A DNA stretch of 40,986 nucleotides. It comes from Actinomycetota bacterium. Its GTDB lineage: Bacteria; Actinomycetota; Acidimicrobiia; Acidimicrobiales; CADCSY01. The notes under the pieces were generated by a model, which saw only the letters and a list, made by a program, of their open reading frames with translations, searched no databases and was not told the DNA's origin. Of this stretch, positions 33,980 through 40,986 are shown one piece after another; positions within the stretch are counted from its first letter, which is position 1, and every line of letters begins with the position of its first letter. The stretch spans positions 1 through 40,986 of the forward strand of contig JAHWKL010000007.1 in the NCBI GenBank assembly GCA_019347915.1. Direction: 5' to 3'. A program made the translations under genes and the position numbers.

Positions 33980-34905
33980 CCGTGGCCCCGGTGGTGACCG
34001 TGGCCCCGCTGGCGCTGCGGTCCCTCGCCGCCGCCGGCGGTGTGGTCGCCGACCGGGCCCTGGGCGAGCCGCCGCTGCGGCCCCACCCGGTCTCGGCCTT
34101 CGGGGCGGCCATGCGAGCGGTCGAGGCCCGGCTCTACGACGATCGGCGAGCACGCGGCACCGTGCACGCCGCGGTGGGCCTGGGCCTGGGCCTGGGCGCC
34201 GGCCGGGTGATCGGCTCCACCGCGGTCGCCACCTACGTGGCCGTGGCCGGACGGGCCCTCGGCGAGGCCGCCACCACCGTGGCCACCGCCCTCGACGCCG
34301 GTGACCTGGAGGGCGCCCGCCGCCTGCTGCCCGGGCTGGTCGGGCGCGAGCCCCACCGGCTGGACGCCGGCGAGGTGGCCCGGGCCGTGGTCGAGTCGCT
34401 GGCCGACAACACCGTCGACGCCGTGGTGGCCCCCGTGCTGTGGGGGGCGGTGGCCGGCGCTCCCGGCGCCCTGGGCTACCGGGCGGTCAACACCCTCGAC
34501 GCCATGGTCGGTCACCGCTGCGACCGCTACCGCCGCTACGGCTGGGCCAGTGCCCGCCTCGACGACCTGGCCGGGTGGGCCCCCGCCCGGATCACCGCCC
34601 TCCTGGTGGCCGCCGCCCGCCCGAGCGCCGCCGGCGCGGTGTGGAGGGCGGTCCGCCGCCAGGCGCCGGCTCACCCCTCGCCCAACGCCGGTGTGGCCGA
34701 GGCCGCCTTCGCCGCCGCCCTCGGCGTCCGCCTCGGCGGCACCAACTGCTACGGCGGACGGGCGGAGCGGCGGGCGCCGGTCGGCACCGGGCCGGGCGCC
34801 GCCCCCGCCGACATCGGCCGCGCCGTCCGGCTGTCGGCCGACGTGGGCGCCCTCTTGGCCGCCGCCCTGGCCGGCGGCGCGGTGGTGGCGGATCGATGGC
34901 GGTGA
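33976..34905 (+). CDS. cbiB: Adenosylcobinamide-phosphate synthase CbiB (CobD)
   Basis: A 309-residue membrane enzyme attaching aminopropanol (or its phosphate) to adenosylcobyric acid. Markers: PHPVSAFGAAMRAVEARLYDD, RALGEAA near the first third, LVGREPHRLDAGEVARAVVESLADNTVDAVVAP interrupted by active-site residues, then FAAALGVRLGGTNCYGG. GTG start overlaps the cobS stop (GTGA); the much longer upstream frame is out-of-frame cobU/cobS sequence and not real. Ends in a TM helix. Confidence 0.92.
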   Translation: MTVAPVVTVAPLALRSLAAAGGVVADRALGEPPLRPHPVSAFGAAMRAVEARLYDDRRARGTVHAAVGLGLGLGAGRVIGSTAVATYVAVAGRALGEAATTVATALDAGDLEGARRLLPGLVGREPHRLDAGEVARAVVESLADNTVDAVVAPVLWGAVAGAPGALGYRAVNTLDAMVGHRCDRYRRYGWASARLDDLAGWAPARITALLVAAARPSAAGAVWRAVRRQAPAHPSPNAGVAEAAFAAALGVRLGGTNCYGGRAERRAPVGTGPGAAPADIGRAVRLSADVGALLAAALAGGAVVADRWR

Positions 34906-35804
34906 TCCCGCCGCCCTCGCCCCATGGCGGTGACGGGCCCCGCCTGGCCGCCGCCCTCGGGGTGGGCCCGTCGGCCGTGCTCGACCTGTCCCTGAGCCTC
35001 AACCCCCTGGCTCCCGACGTGGCCGCTGTGGCTGTCGATGCCCTCGAAAGCCTGCGGCACTATCCCGACCCCGCCGGGGCCACCACCGCCCTGGCCGAGG
35101 TGGTGGGCGTGGGGCCGGGCCGGGTGCTGCTCACCAACGGCGGGGCCGAGGCCATCGCCCTAGTGGCCGGCGACCAGGACGGGGGGTGGGTCGACGAGCC
35201 CGAGTTCTCGCTGTACCGCCGGCACCTGGCGACGGTCGCCCCCGACGCCCCCCGCTGGCGGTCGAACCCCCACAACCCCACCGGGATGCTCGCCGCCGGC
35301 GACGAGCGGGCGGCGGTGTGGGACGAGGCGTTCTACCCCCTCGCCACCGGCCGCTGGACCCGGGGCGACGAGGACGCCGTGGTCGTGGGCTCGCTCACCA
35401 AGGTGTTCGCCTGCCCGGGCCTGCGGCTCGGCTACGTGCTGGCCGGCGAGGACCTGATCGATCGGCTCCGCCGGCGCCAGCCGGCGTGGGCCGTCAACGG
35501 CCTGGCCCTGGCCCTGCTGCCCCGCCTGCTCGAGCAGGCCGACCTGGCCGGCTGGGCCCGGGGCATCGCCCGGCTGCGGGAGGAGCTGGCCGCCCTGCTC
35601 GCCGGCGCCGGCCTGCGGCCCCGCCCCTCCGATGCCCCCTGGCTCCTCGTCGACGGGGCCGAGGGGCTCCGGGAGCGCCTGGCCCCCTGCGGTGTGCTCG
35701 TGCGCGACGCCACCTCGTTCGGGCTCCCCGGGTCGGCCCGGATCGCCGTGCCCGGCCCCGCCGGCCTCGAGCGGCTGGCCCGGGCGCTGGCGGCCACCGC
35801 CTGA
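34896..35804 (+). CDS. cobC: Threonine-phosphate decarboxylase-like aminotransferase CobC (CobD-type)
   Basis: A 302-residue PLP-dependent fold-type I enzyme that makes aminopropanol phosphate for the nucleotide loop. Opens HGGDGPRLAAALG, then LDLSLSLNPLAP, LRHYPDPAGATTALAE, TNGGAEAIALVA, NPHNPTGMLA and the PLP lysine in GSLTKVFACPGLRLGYVLAG. It is 40-60 residues shorter than typical members, the loss lying in the central part. Start ATG 34896 overlaps cbiB by 10 bases. A hairpin with CCGCCTG/CAGGCGG arms (35797-35817) at the stop may terminate the operon. Confidence 0.88.
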   Translation: MAVIPPPSPHGGDGPRLAAALGVGPSAVLDLSLSLNPLAPDVAAVAVDALESLRHYPDPAGATTALAEVVGVGPGRVLLTNGGAEAIALVAGDQDGGWVDEPEFSLYRRHLATVAPDAPRWRSNPHNPTGMLAAGDERAAVWDEAFYPLATGRWTRGDEDAVVVGSLTKVFACPGLRLGYVLAGEDLIDRLRRRQPAWAVNGLALALLPRLLEQADLAGWARGIARLREELAALLAGAGLRPRPSDAPWLLVDGAEGLRERLAPCGVLVRDATSFGLPGSARIAVPGPAGLERLARALAATA

Positions 35805-35817
35805 GCCTGACAGGCGG
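35797..35817 (+). terminator. Candidate terminator at the end of the salvage operon
   Basis: CCGCCTG (35797-35803) and CAGGCGG (35811-35817) are perfectly complementary with a 7-base loop. The hairpin spans the cobC stop codon and lies between convergent operons. It is short and has no T-run. Confidence 0.3.
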
Positions 35818-35904
35818 CGCCGGCGCCAGTCGCGTGCTAGTGCAGTGACCAGTAACGTTTGCGCCCTTCCACGCCGGCCAGGAATAACGTCACCGGACAC
35901 AGCA

Positions 35905-36654
35905 CTAGTCGGAGCGGGACGAGGTGTCGCCGGCCCCCTCGGCGGCGCCGGCGTCCCCGCGTCCCGTGCGGTCCGCCGGCGACAGCGACAGCCAGCCGAA
36001 CACGGCGCCGGTCACCGCCCACAGCGCCAGCCAGCCCCCCACGACCGTGAGGCGGAAGTTCCACACCAGGGTGGCCGGCGCCTCCACCGCGTCAGGTGGC
36101 GGCGGGAAGCCGGCCAGGGCCACGGCGACCAGCACCACCCACGCCCCCACGGCGAGGAGGTGCCGCGGTGCCGGCGCCGTCCCTCTCGCCGCCAGCCAGT
36201 TGTTGAGGCGGGCCGCACCGACGGTGGCCACCACCGAGAAGGCGATCAACAGCACGTACAGCGCCGTGCGCCGGCCCACCGTCGCCGGGTCGCCCACCCC
36301 CGGCGGGTTGGGCGGGTACTTCAGCGCCGGCACCAGGTGCCCGGCCACGAAGGCGGCGGCCGCCAGCCACAGCGAGCGGCGCCAGTCGTCACGCCCGGGC
36401 AACCGGTGCCGAGCGGCGGCGAAGACCACGGCGAACACGACGCCGACGGCCACGCCCAGGGCCACGGCGCCCACCACGCCGGCCACCTGCTGCACGCCCC
36501 GGCTGAACGGTCCGCCGCCGCCGCCGGCGGCCTCCTCCAGCTCGACGGCCTCGGAGATGGCCGCCCCCCCGAGCACGGCCAGGGTCAGCGCCAGGGCCAC
36601 GCCGCCCCCCGCCCCGGCTGCCGCCCCCAGCCGCAGGCAGCGGCCCAGGCTCAC
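35905..36654 (-). CDS. cbtA: Cobalt transporter CbtA
   Basis: A 249-residue membrane protein with five or six hydrophobic segments. GHLVPALKYPPNPPGVGDPATVGRRTALYV holds the PALKYPPNPPGVGDP motif diagnostic of CbtA. Start GTG at 36654, 22 bases after cbtB. The family is usually under B12 riboswitch or co-located with cob genes and is taken to import cobalt. Its C-terminal tail is hydrophilic (ADRTGRGDAGAAEG). Confidence 0.92.
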   Translation of the reverse strand: MSLGRCLRLGAAAGAGGGVALALTLAVLGGAAISEAVELEEAAGGGGGPFSRGVQQVAGVVGAVALGVAVGVVFAVVFAAARHRLPGRDDWRRSLWLAAAAFVAGHLVPALKYPPNPPGVGDPATVGRRTALYVLLIAFSVVATVGAARLNNWLAARGTAPAPRHLLAVGAWVVLVAVALAGFPPPPDAVEAPATLVWNFRLTVVGGWLALWAVTGAVFGWLSLSPADRTGRGDAGAAEGAGDTSSRSD

Positions 36655-36676
36655 GGCGCCACCTCGCCGGCGGGGG

Positions 36677-36862
36677 TCAGTGGCACGGCACGCCGGCGAA
36701 GTGGCGGGCGTCGTGGAACAGCTCGTGGACCACGCCGGCGGAGCGGCCGAGGACCAAGCCGTTGTCGGCGGCCAGCAGGTAGATCAGCGCCAGGGCCAGG
36801 GCGGCGACCAACCAGCCCCACAGGGGGACGGTCCGGGGTGCGATGGCGGGGGTGTGTTCCAT
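36677..36862 (-). CDS. cbtB: Cobalt transporter subunit CbtB
   Basis: A 61-residue one-TM protein: LWGWLVAALALALIYLLAADNG, then HELFHDARHFAGVPCH, whose His-rich end with a terminal Cys-His matches the CbtB metal-binding signature. ATG at 36862 with GGAGGCAT-type ribosome site upstream. It lies between cbiX and cbtA and is co-transcribed with them. Confidence 0.92.
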   Translation of the reverse strand: MEHTPAIAPRTVPLWGWLVAALALALIYLLAADNGLVLGRSAGVVHELFHDARHFAGVPCH

Positions 36863-36873
36863 GGGGATGCCTC

Positions 36874-37785
36874 CTAGGCAGGGAACGGGTGGTTGTGGTG
36901 GGCATGGCTCTGGTGGGCATGGTGATGAGGGCCGGGAACGAGCGGACGCCCCACCTCGGACTCGTGGCCAGGGAGGGCCACGCGGTAGACGCAGCGGTCA
37001 CAGGGCGTCACCGACGTGCCGGCCACGGCCTGGTCGAAGCGCTCGACCACGACCCGGGCCACGTGGGGGTCGGCCCCCAGGTGGGGCCCGGTGCGCACGT
37101 CGACCTCGGGGTGTTCGCCGGCCCACGCCGCCGCCTGGGCGGCGATGCGTTCGACGAGGACCCCGGTGAACAAGAAGTAGGGCATCACCACGACCCGGGA
37201 GGCGCCGAGCCGCCGGCAGCGCTCCAGCCCCTCGGGAACCGACGGCGAGGCCAGCGACACGAAGGCGGGCTCGACCTGGTCCAGGCCCCGCCCCTCGGCC
37301 AGCAGCCGGGCGGCCTTGGCCAGGTCGGAGTTGGCGTCGGGATCGGTGGAGCCCCGCCCCACCAGCAACACGGCGGTGCCGGAGCGGTCGCCGTTGCCGG
37401 CAATGCCGTGGTCGCCCCCCGCCGAGCGGATGCGCTCCTCGGCCAGCTCGAGCACCAGCGGGTGCAGACCCAGATGGGCGGCGTAGCTGAAGCGCACGCC
37501 GGGATGGCGGTCGCGGGCCCGGGCCAGGAAGGCGGGGCCGTCGTCCTTCAGGTGGCGGGCGCCGAGCAGCACCAGGGGCGCGGCCACCACGTGGCCGGGG
37601 CCACCAGCGACGAGGGCGTCGAGCCCGTCGTCGAGGTGGGGCTCGGCCAACTCGATGAACCCACTGCCCAGCGCCAGGTGGGGGGCGTGGGCGTGGACCA
37701 GGCCGGTCAGCGCCCTGAACTCGGCCACGCCGGCGGCCGAGCGGCTGCCGTGGCCGACGATGAACAGGGCGGGGGAACGGTTCAC
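36874..37785 (-). CDS. cbiX: Sirohydrochlorin cobaltochelatase CbiX, long form
   Basis: A 303-residue two-domain chelatase placing cobalt into sirohydrochlorin. N-domain: ALFIVGHGSRSAAGVAEF (His12 metal ligand) and the second active-site segment VVAAPLVLLGARHLKDD; C-domain: AVLLVGRGSTDPDANSD and VVVMPYFLFTGVLVERI. A Cys pair (TPCDRCVYR) and a His-rich end (HHHAHQSHAHHNH) are metal-binding features of the long form. GTG start at 37785, preceded by GGAGGGAGGAGG, overlaps the cbiC stop (GTGA). Indicates cobalt insertion early, as in the anaerobic-type route. Confidence 0.92.
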   Translation of the reverse strand: MNRSPALFIVGHGSRSAAGVAEFRALTGLVHAHAPHLALGSGFIELAEPHLDDGLDALVAGGPGHVVAAPLVLLGARHLKDDGPAFLARARDRHPGVRFSYAAHLGLHPLVLELAEERIRSAGGDHGIAGNGDRSGTAVLLVGRGSTDPDANSDLAKAARLLAEGRGLDQVEPAFVSLASPSVPEGLERCRRLGASRVVVMPYFLFTGVLVERIAAQAAAWAGEHPEVDVRTGPHLGADPHVARVVVERFDQAVAGTSVTPCDRCVYRVALPGHESEVGRPLVPGPHHHAHQSHAHHNHPFPA

Positions 37786-38531
37786 CCTCCTCCCTCCACT
37801 GGCCCTCCCCTCGCTTCTGGCGGTGGGATCGGTACCGAAACGGCACCGTTTCCGCCGCCAGAACGGGGAGTGGGCGGGGCCGGGGGCGGGGTCGGGGGCG
37901 GGGCCGTAAGCGGGGCCGGGGTCGCGGGCGGGGGCGGGGGCGGGGTCGCCGCCAGCCGGGCCAGGGCGTTCACCGCGGCGGCGGCCGCGGCGCTGCCGCC
38001 CTTCTCGCCAGTGTTGCTGACCGCCGGCAGGCCGCTGGCCCGCAGCGCCTCCTTGGCCTCGGCCGCCCCCACGAAGCCCACCGGGAGCCCCACCACCAGC
38101 GCCGGGCGGAACCAGCCCTCGCCGGCCAGGCGCACCACCTCGACCAGCGCCGTCGGGGCGCACCCGACCACGACCACCGCACCCTCGGGATGGGCGCGGG
38201 CGGCCCGGGCCATGGCCTCGGCGGTGCGGGTCCGCCCGGCGGCGGTGGCCCCGGTCACCTCGCCCAGGTGGCAGCAGGCCGGCGCCGCGGCCACGCCGGC
38301 CCGCACCATCTCCACGTCGCAGATCACCGGCACCCCCGTCCGCAGGGCAGCCACGCCCGCCTGCGCCGCATCCTCGTCCACCACCATCGACTGGACGTAA
38401 TCGAGATCGGCGGTGGCGTGCACCACCCGGGCCACCACGGCCCGGGCCACCGGCCCCAACGCCGACAGGTCGGCCCGCTGTTCGAGGATCCGGTAGCTCT
38501 CGGCCTCGATGGGGTGGACGGCCGGGGTCAC
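37782..38531 (-). CDS. cbiC: Precorrin-8X methylmutase CbiC/CobH with unusual Pro-rich tail
   Basis: A 249-residue protein moving the C11 methyl to C12 to give cobyrinate. The enzyme body is residues 1-~195: HPIEAESYRILEQRADLSAL, ARVVHATADLDY with the catalytic His, VVVVGCAPTALVEV, RPALVVGLPVGFVGAAEAK and SNTGEKGGSAAAAAAVNAL. From there ~55 residues are Pro/Gly-rich (PPPPPPATPAPL...), not normal for this ~210-residue family. The DNA of the tail contains a nested inverted repeat (37815-37863) and CGGGG(C/G) runs, suggesting intergenic sequence read through. Start GTG at 38531 overlaps the ferredoxin stop. Confidence 0.88.
   Translation of the reverse strand: MTPAVHPIEAESYRILEQRADLSALGPVARAVVARVVHATADLDYVQSMVVDEDAAQAGVAALRTGVPVICDVEMVRAGVAAAPACCHLGEVTGATAAGRTRTAEAMARAARAHPEGAVVVVGCAPTALVEVVRLAGEGWFRPALVVGLPVGFVGAAEAKEALRASGLPAVSNTGEKGGSAAAAAAVNALARLAATPPPPPPATPAPLTAPPPTPPPAPPTPRSGGGNGAVSVPIPPPEARGGPVEGGG
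37815..37863. repeat. Nested inverted repeat within the cbiC tail
   Basis: Outer arms TTCTGGCGG (37815-37823) and CCGCCAGAA (37855-37863) enclose inner arms GAAACGG (37837-37843) and CCGTTTC (37846-37852). Both pairs are perfect. The structure resembles a small repeat element or a terminator now inside the reading frame. Confidence 0.6.
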
Positions 38532-38707
38532 GGCCGCACCTCGTCGAGGGCGTCGCGGGGGCAGACCTCGACGCACGCCAGGCAGCCGGTGCAGCGGGCG
38601 TCGACCACCAGCGGCCGCCCCGGCGCCGGCAGCAGGGCGCCCTCGGGGCAGGTGACCAGGCACAGCCCGCAGGCGGTGCAGCGGTCGGCGGCGACGACCA
38701 CGGTCAT
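38528..38707 (-). CDS. 2[4Fe-4S] ferredoxin
   Basis: A 59-residue bacterial ferredoxin. Two complete cluster motifs, CTACGLCLVTCP and CTGCLACVEVCP, each CxxCxxCxxxCP. ATG at 38707 in an ATGA overlap with cobJ; the stop overlaps cbiC. Buried inside the corrin ring operon, it most likely donates electrons to a cobalt- or corrin-reducing step, perhaps before adenosylation. That role is inferred from position. Confidence 0.9.
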   Translation of the reverse strand: MTVVVAADRCTACGLCLVTCPEGALLPAPGRPLVVDARCTGCLACVEVCPRDALDEVRP

Positions 38708-40986
38708 GGCGTGTACCCCCGGGGCGTGACCATGCGCCCGTCGACCAGGCGGGTGGTCGAGGCCCCCACCACCACGCACGTGGTCATCCCGACCTGCTCA
38801 GGGTCGAGGCCTTCCAGGGTCGTGACCTGCACCTGCTGTCCGGGACGGCCCACGTCGGTGACCACACCGACCGGCGTGGCCGCCGGCCGGTGCCCGAGGA
38901 GGATGCTCCGGGCGGCGTCGAGCTGCCAGCGCCGGCCGGCCGAGCGGGGGTTGTACAGGCTCACCACCAGGTCGGCCCCGGCCGCCGCCCGCAGCCTGGC
39001 CTCGATGGCGGGCCACGGCGTGAGCAGGTCGGACAGGCTGATGCTGGCGTGGTCGTGTCCCAGGGGGGCGCCGAGGACGGCGGCGGCGGCCAGGGCGGCG
39101 GTCACGCCCGGGACCACCTCGACGTCGAGGCCGGGCGCCTCGTCGCCGGCCAGCTCCAGCACGATCGAAGCCATGCCGTACACGCCGGCGTCGCCCGAGC
39201 ACACCACCGCCACCCTCCGCCCGCCGGCGGCCTCGGCCAGCGCCGACTTGGCCCGCACCACCTCGTCGCCGATGGGGCTGGGCAGGACCTCGTGGGCGGG
39301 GCCGAGCAGGTCGGCGCAGGCGTCGAGGTAGGGGCGGTAGCCGATCACCACCTCGGCGCCGGCCACGGCGGCGCCGGCGGCGGGGGTGCGGTGGGCAGCC
39401 CCGCCCGGCCCCAGCCCGACCAGCGACAGGCGCCCGCGAGGACGGGCCCGGCGGGCCACGGCCACGGTGGCGGTGGCGCTCTTGCGCTTGGACACCACCA
39501 GCTCGGCGCCGGGACCGGCGGCCAGCAGGGCGGCGGCCTCGGCCACGCTGGGGGTGCCCACCGCCGAGCGCACCGCGGCGCTGGGTGAGGGGACCTCCAC
39601 CTCGGCCAGGGCGGTGGCGGGGAAGGTCCTCACGGGGACGCCCCGCCCGGCGGCCAGGGCCACCACCGCCGGCTCCGAGGCCTTGAGGTCGACGGTGGCC
39701 ACCTCGGCCAGAGACGCCGGCGCCAGCCCGGCGGCGGCCAGGGCGCCGGCCAGGAGCGCCTCCATGTCGTCGGCCGGGGCCCCCCTGGACGCCCCCACGC
39801 CGGCCACCAGCGACGGCGGCCGCAGCGCCACCACGCCCGGTGCCGGCGACACCAGCCGGTCGGTGACCACCACCCGGTGGGGGCCGTCGCCGGGGACCAG
39901 CCCGGTCGGCAGGGGCCAGCCGCTCGGGTTGTCGACCGCCGGCGCCCGCCCGTCGAGCACGGCGGTGGTGACCCCGGCCACGTCGCCCTCGGCCACGAAA
40001 CCGGGCAGGTCGTCGAGGGCGGGCAGGCCCACGGCGTCGGTGGCGGTGGTGAGGTCACGGCGGGCCGCCCACACGGCGCCGGCGTCGACGGACAGCATGG
40101 CCATCCCGAACAGGACCGGCAGCGCGACGGCCACGACGACGGCCGCGGCCTGCACCGTACGGCCGCCCGCACGGACCACTCCGGGCCCTACCGTCTTCAC
40201 TGCGGTCCCGAAGTGCACGCGCTCCGGATGTAGGCGGCCGGCCAGCTGCCGCCCGACCGCCTGCATCCCCTCGGCGGGCAGGCCGATGGAACCCCGGACG
40301 AAGGACCGCCACAGCAGGTCGACATAGCGGCTGGACGTGACCAGCTCGTCCTCCAGGAGGACCCCGGCGAGGAAGGGACGGAGGAAGCGTTCCAGCGCCG
40401 CCCCGCCCACCCCGGCCTCGCGCAGCGCCGCCTCCCGGACGGCGACCCGGCCCACCATGGCCAGCTGCTCGACGAACAGGTCGCTCTCCTCGGCGACCCG
40501 CTGCTCGGCCTCGGCACGTGCCAGCAGCACCGGCGGCGCCAGCGACCGGACCAGCTCCTCGCGCGAGGCCAGCACCGGTCGCCCCTCGAGCACCCGCTCG
40601 GCCTCGATCAGCGACGGCACCGGCGGCACGGGCGAGCCCTCCGCCGGGCAGCAGCTGCCGGTGCAGACGTAGGAGCTCCATCGGTCGTCGTGGACGTGCA
40701 GCGCCTCCATCAGCGACACCCCGCGCCGCTCCAGCTCACGGACCAGGCCGTCGACCAGCGTCTCCGGGATCTCGCCGTCCACCTCGATCGTCATGAGCGC
40801 CTGCTCGCCTCGACCGGTCCGGTCCACGTGCATCGTCGCCAGGTTGATCCCGCGATCGGCGAACACGCCCGCGATCCGCGCGATCGTCCCGGGGACGTCG
40901 TCCGCGTGCACGATCAGCGTGGGCAGCGCCCCGTGGAGCGAGACGGGAAAGCCGTCGATCTCGGTGACCCGGATGCGGCCGCCCCC
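38704..40986 (-). CDS. cobJ: CbiG-CobJ fusion with anomalous mosaic 5' region (open to window edge)
   Basis: One uninterrupted frame runs from the window edge to 38704. CobJ (precorrin-3B C17-methyltransferase, ring contraction) occupies 38704-~39440: LSLVGLGPGG, GDAGVYGMASIVLEL, VEVVPGVTAALAAAA, SLSDLLTPWPAIE, YNPRSAGR. Before it, ~39440-40047 is the C-terminal two thirds of CbiG (cobalt-precorrin-5A hydrolase): TTATDAVGLPALDDLPGFVAEGD, VGASRGAPADDMEALL, VGTPSVAEAAALLA, VVSKRKSAT. A CbiG-CobJ fusion is well known. The CbiG N-domain, however, is replaced by pieces of other genes (listed separately), so the true product and start cannot be given from this window. Stop overlaps ferredoxin (ATGA). 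Confidence 0.75.
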   Translation of the reverse strand, partial: GGGRIRVTEIDGFPVSLHGALPTLIVHADDVPGTIARIAGVFADRGINLATMHVDRTGRGEQALMTIEVDGEIPETLVDGLVRELERRGVSLMEALHVHDDRWSSYVCTGSCCPAEGSPVPPVPSLIEAERVLEGRPVLASREELVRSLAPPVLLARAEAEQRVAEESDLFVEQLAMVGRVAVREAALREAGVGGAALERFLRPFLAGVLLEDELVTSSRYVDLLWRSFVRGSIGLPAEGMQAVGRQLAGRLHPERVHFGTAVKTVGPGVVRAGGRTVQAAAVVVAVALPVLFGMAMLSVDAGAVWAARRDLTTATDAVGLPALDDLPGFVAEGDVAGVTTAVLDGRAPAVDNPSGWPLPTGLVPGDGPHRVVVTDRLVSPAPGVVALRPPSLVAGVGASRGAPADDMEALLAGALAAAGLAPASLAEVATVDLKASEPAVVALAAGRGVPVRTFPATALAEVEVPSPSAAVRSAVGTPSVAEAAALLAAGPGAELVVSKRKSATATVAVARRARPRGRLSLVGLGPGGAAHRTPAAGAAVAGAEVVIGYRPYLDACADLLGPAHEVLPSPIGDEVVRAKSALAEAAGGRRVAVVCSGDAGVYGMASIVLELAGDEAPGLDVEVVPGVTAALAAAAVLGAPLGHDHASISLSDLLTPWPAIEARLRAAAGADLVVSLYNPRSAGRRWQLDAARSILLGHRPAATPVGVVTDVGRPGQQVQVTTLEGLDPEQVGMTTCVVVGASTTRLVDGRMVTPRGYTP
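40036..40137 (-). other. Mosaic segment 4: TadG-like transmembrane start
   Basis: VVVAVALPVLFGMAMLSVDAG followed by VWAARRDLTTATDA is the membrane helix and first repeat of TadE/TadG-like pilus proteins. It passes into CbiG exactly at TTATDA, a motif that both families naturally contain. Confidence 0.6.
40138..40476 (-). other. Mosaic segment 3: FAD amine-oxidoreductase-like fragment
   Basis: FLRPFLAGVLLEDELVTSSR, then LLWRSFVRGSIGLPAEGM and LAGRLHPERVHFGTAV. These correspond to the substrate-domain middle of actinobacterial FAD-dependent oxidoreductases related to phytoene desaturase/protoporphyrinogen oxidase. The FAD-binding N-terminus and the C-terminus are both missing. Confidence 0.6.
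40477..40752 (-). other. Mosaic segment 2: DUF4192-like fragment
   Basis: LVRELERRGVSLMEALHV, RWSSYVCTGSCCPAEGSPVP and the SREELVRSLAP segment are the centre of DUF4192, an actinobacterial family defined by its RWxSYxC...CCPxEGTP motif. The fragment begins and ends inside the domain. Confidence 0.65.
40753..40986 (-). other. Mosaic segment 1: sdaAB-like ACT domain
   Basis: Residues from the edge read GGGRIRVTEIDGFPVSLHG, TLIVHADDVPGTIARIAG and GINLATMHVDRTGRGEQALM. This is the C-terminal ACT domain of the L-serine dehydratase beta chain, including the GGGxIxITEIDGF linker. Nothing about it fits a cobalamin gene. Confidence 0.7.

Noticed and set aside
35837-35908. CTAGTGC (35837-35843) and GCACTAG (35902-35908) as a terminator or IS end pair
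   Set aside because: The arms are only 7 bases with a 58-base gap, there is no transposase and no flanking duplication. The resemblance to the 7175 palindrome core is probably chance.
1-40986. CRISPR array
   Set aside because: No regularly spaced repeats with unique spacers were seen; the tandem repeats present are short in-gene duplications.

Overview
The window reads as high-GC actinobacterial DNA. The evidence is dense GTG/ATG starts, chains of genes joined by 4-bp ATGA or GTGA overlaps, a urt-ure urea cluster, and a cob/cbi cluster with CbtAB and a CbiG-CobJ fusion. Fragments resembling purD, DUF4192, sdaAB and tadG point the same way. An Acidimicrobiia-like host is my best guess, but it is an inference from gene content only.

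Left part (1-11.1 kb, accessory). A two-gene unit encodes a coiled-coil TIR protein and a ~1000-residue SF2 helicase with a C-terminal PD-(D/E)XK-like nuclease signature. It is followed by an ISL3 transposase remnant. A minus-strand cassette of visibly lower GC comes next: a dihydroorotate-dehydrogenase-like flavoprotein fused to a winged helix, a two-TM miniprotein, and an unrecognised protein. After that come a small HTH protein, a coupled pair (RNase H-fold protein and Ser/Thr kinase), and a divergent pair of regulators that share two palindromic operators and probably make leaderless messages.

Integration module (11.5-13.65 kb). A tyrosine recombinase is preceded by a region built like an attachment site. 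Its core is the 5' half of a tRNA-Ala(TGC) gene centred on an 8-bp inverted repeat, with TGGGGGAA repeats on both sides. A decayed second copy of the integrase C-terminus and a purD fragment follow.

Urea block (13.67-23.42 kb, minus strand). The order is urtA-urtB-urtC-urtD-urtE-ureA-ureB-ureC-ureF-ureG-ureD: an ATP-driven urea importer, a nickel urease and its maturation factors, transcribed as one tight unit. A 17-bp perfect hairpin separates urtA from urtB. The block lies between two different remnants of the same integrase (13.2 and 24.0 kb), which suggests it was moved or assembled through integrase-carrying DNA.

Middle (24.2-31.8 kb, minus strand). This holds a secreted RCC1/BLIP-II-like repeat protein, a DUF2254 membrane protein, a DrrAB-type ABC exporter, and a slipin/NfeD membrane-quality pair.

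Right part (31.95-40.99 kb, cobalamin). A cobalamin riboswitch precedes cbiZ-cobU-cobS-cbiB-cobC on the plus strand (salvage and late steps). Convergent to it on the minus strand are cbiG-cobJ, ferredoxin, cbiC, cbiX, cbtB and cbtA (corrin ring synthesis, cobalt insertion and uptake). The 5' part of the cbiG-cobJ frame, at the window edge, is an in-frame patchwork of pieces resembling four unrelated genes. That is either a striking rearrangement or, more likely, an assembly chimera.
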